The notes beneath the pieces were generated by a model that saw only the letters and a program-made list of their open reading frames with translations, was not told the origin of the DNA and ran no database searches. Of a DNA stretch of 7,421 nt, positions 6,252-7,421 are shown piece by piece. The DNA is taken from NCBI GenBank assembly GCA_002338895.1, contig DDJH01000127.1, forward strand, positions 16,551 to 23,971, read 5' to 3'. Position 1 is the stretch's first letter; each line of letters starts with the position of its first letter. Both the position numbers and the translations under genes were made by a program. The stretch comes from Lentisphaeria bacterium UBA1829 (GTDB lineage: Bacteria > Verrucomicrobiota > Lentisphaeria > Victivallales > UBA1829).

Positions 6252-6578
6252 CTACTGGGTCAGACGGACGTGAAATTCCGTCGGCTGCGTCTTCTCCGCC
6301 TCGTTCTCCTTCCGGTAGCCGCGGTTCCGAAGTTTCGTCGAAGCGTAAAAGCGCAGAAGAGAGCGGTCCCCCGCAAGAATGCTGCGCTGGATGGTCTCCT
6401 CCGCCAGATCGTCGAATTCCTCCCGCAGCGATTCTATCCGCTTCTTCGCGTCGGGGTTGCTGTTGATGAAGTCGTAAAGCGTCGAACGCGGAATCCGAAG
6501 TTTCCGCGCAATGGCGCTGATGTTTCCGTAGGTGCCCTGCGAGGCCTGTTCCAGTTCTTCCAGAGTCAGTCGTTTCAT
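6252..6578 (-). CDS. Small helix-turn-helix protein, phage terminase small subunit-like
   Basis: This 108-residue protein has an N-terminal helix-turn-helix, GNISAIARKLRIPRSTLYDFI (18-38), of the Fis/resolvase-like type that reads one DNA site. A helical segment (47-70) and the pattern AEETIQRSILAGDRSLLRFYASTKLRNRGY (59-88) follow. That second half is typical of terminase small subunits and related phage proteins, where it mediates oligomerisation. No large terminase or other phage gene is visible beside it, so here it may be a stand-alone DNA-binding protein or a phage remnant. The ATG at 6578 is chosen over the open frame that starts at 6650, because AGGAGGAG lies 10-12 bases before it and the extra N-terminus looks like untranslated sequence. 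It lies 129 bases before ftsA and might regulate it, but this is inference. Confidence 0.75.
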   Translation of the reverse strand: MKRLTLEELEQASQGTYGNISAIARKLRIPRSTLYDFINSNPDAKKRIESLREEFDDLAEETIQRSILAGDRSLLRFYASTKLRNRGYRKENEAEKTQPTEFHVRLTQ

Positions 6579-6588
6579 GATTCGGTTT

Positions 6589-6596
6589 CTCCTCCT
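6589..6596 (-). promoter_or_regulatory. Shine-Dalgarno AGGAGGAG of the helix-turn-helix gene
   Basis: A strong AGGAGGAG ends 10 bases before the ATG at 6578. It fixes that start and shows that the gene is translated independently of nagA upstream. Confidence 0.7.
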
Positions 6597-6656
6597 TGGT
6601 TCGGAGATTCCGCCTCTGTCAACCGAGCTGGGCGCCGCGGAAAAAAACAACAGGGG

Positions 6657-7421
6657 TCACTCCTCCGCAGAGTAGCGTTCTTCTCCGTTGACAAACACGC
6701 GCTCCACTTCAAAGTCGCCGGAAAGAATGGTCAGGTCCGCCAGATAGCCGGGCTCAATGCGTCCCACTCTCTCCAGACCGAGCGCCCGGGCCTGATTCCA
6801 CGAGGTCGTCTTCACAAGATCCTTCAGCGGATAGCCGGTGATCTCGCAGACGTTCCGGAACGCCGCATTCATCGTCAGAACACTGCCTCCCAGCGTCTCC
6901 GGGTGCCCCTTCACATGCACGGCTCCGTCCTTCAGGACAATCGGAAGTCCGGCAAGCTCGTACTCCCCTTCCGGCATGCCGGAGGCCTCCACGGAGTCCG
7001 TGATCAGCATCAGATGGTCGCAGTCCCGCGTCTGGAAGATCAGACGGATCATGTCCGGACACACATGCAGCGTGTCGCAGATCAGCTCCAGATACACATC
7101 CTCGTGCAGAAGTCCCGCTCCCACAAGACCGATCTCCCGGTGCTTCAGCGGCGTCATCTGATTGCAGAAATGCGTCAGATTCCGGAGTCCGTGTTCATAC
7201 CCCTCCAGAAACTCTCCGTACGTCGCCGCACTGTGAACGCACGACGGCGTGATCCCGTGTTCCAGAAGTCCCGCCGTGAACTCCACCGCCCCCGGTAGCT
7301 CGATCGCAAACGAAACCTTCCGCACCGGGAAAATCCGGTTCAGACGCAGAACCTCCTCAAGATCCGGATCCCGCAGAAACGCCGGATTCTGCGCTCCGAG
7401 ACACTTCGGATTGATGAACAC
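6657..7421 (-). CDS. nagA: N-acetylglucosamine-6-phosphate deacetylase, C-terminal 254 residues (cut by right edge)
   Basis: The frame is open to the right edge and ends with TGA at 6657. It encodes the C-terminal two thirds of NagA, a cytoplasmic amidohydrolase that turns GlcNAc-6-phosphate into glucosamine-6-phosphate and acetate. Counting from the first codon in view, FINPKCLGAQN (2-12) matches the segment right after the metal-binding Glu of NagA, which would lie just outside. Metal and substrate residues are His63 in VHSAATYGE, His84 in LTHFCNQM, His119 in CDTLHV, and the catalytic Asp142 in LITDSVEASG. WNQARALGL (about 219-227), GRIEPGYLADLTIL (about 230-243) and VERVFVNGE close the protein in the usual way. 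The GTG at the very edge is an internal valine codon, not a start. About 130 N-terminal residues are missing. The gene probably ends an upstream amino-sugar transcription unit. Confidence 0.93.
   Translation of the reverse strand: MFINPKCLGAQNPAFLRDPDLEEVLRLNRIFPVRKVSFAIELPGAVEFTAGLLEHGITPSCVHSAATYGEFLEGYEHGLRNLTHFCNQMTPLKHREIGLVGAGLLHEDVYLELICDTLHVCPDMIRLIFQTRDCDHLMLITDSVEASGMPEGEYELAGLPIVLKDGAVHVKGHPETLGGSVLTMNAAFRNVCEITGYPLKDLVKTTSWNQARALGLERVGRIEPGYLADLTILSGDFEVERVFVNGEERYSAEE

Noticed and set aside
6617..6622. A perfect TTGACA on the minus strand between nagA and the helix-turn-helix gene
   Set aside because: At 16-18 bases downstream there is only GC-rich sequence and the Shine-Dalgarno site, with no acceptable -10 element.
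6640..6656. T-run just after the nagA stop, considered as a terminator
   Set aside because: The minus strand has a run of seven T's, but no stable GC-rich hairpin precedes it within the end of nagA.
5730..7298. A 522-codon open frame on the plus strand opposite ftsA, the helix-turn-helix gene and nagA
   Set aside because: It spans three unrelated genes and an intergenic promoter, and its product is Arg/His/Pro-rich with no domain, so it is a shadow frame.
7419..7421. GTG at the right edge as the start of the NagA frame
   Set aside because: The sequence following it matches the middle of NagA (after the metal-binding Glu), so the frame is a truncated gene running off the window.

Overview
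All recognisable genes in this window lie on the minus strand, so the biological reading order is from the right edge to the left edge. The base composition is GC-rich. The gene content suggests a Gram-negative, probably anaerobic bacterium: it has a lipoprotein signal, a divergent FtsA/FtsZ pair, many cysteines in cytoplasmic proteins and amino-sugar catabolism. The divergent FtsAZ and the mix of neighbours would fit Lentisphaerota (Victivallales-like) or another PVC-superphylum lineage. That placement is an inference of low to moderate confidence, because the window holds no rRNA or other clean phylogenetic marker.

Right part (about 6250-7421): the 3' two thirds of nagA (N-acetylglucosamine-6-phosphate deacetylase) run in from the right edge. 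After a 78-base gap comes a small helix-turn-helix protein that resembles the DNA-binding small subunit of phage terminases. A 129-base non-coding stretch follows and holds a good sigma-70-type promoter (TTGAAA, 16 bases, TACTAT).

Centre and left part (1-6122): this promoter faces a tightly packed block of eight genes: ftsA, ftsZ, a lipoprotein of the M28/glutaminyl-cyclase fold, a YcgM-type fumarylacetoacetate-hydrolase-family protein, a NodB-type polysaccharide deacetylase, a HIT nucleotide hydrolase, a tributyrin-esterase-type serine esterase, and the first 32 codons of an unknown gene cut by the left edge. Five of the seven junctions are 4-base ATGA/GTGA overlaps. The other two are gaps of 17 and 4 bases. 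The eight genes are therefore very probably one translationally coupled operon.

The first two genes form the cell-division module. FtsA should tether FtsZ to the membrane: it keeps a C-terminal amphipathic helix, and FtsZ keeps the DIPxxxRR tail peptide. The downstream genes are small-molecule, cell-envelope or housekeeping enzymes with no obvious role in division, and none of the usual dcw neighbours (ftsQ, ddl, murC, lpxC) is present. The most interesting point is FtsZ itself. Its GTP-binding G-box and its T7 catalytic loop have lost residues that are nearly invariant in canonical FtsZ, although the overall fold signature and the tail peptide remain.
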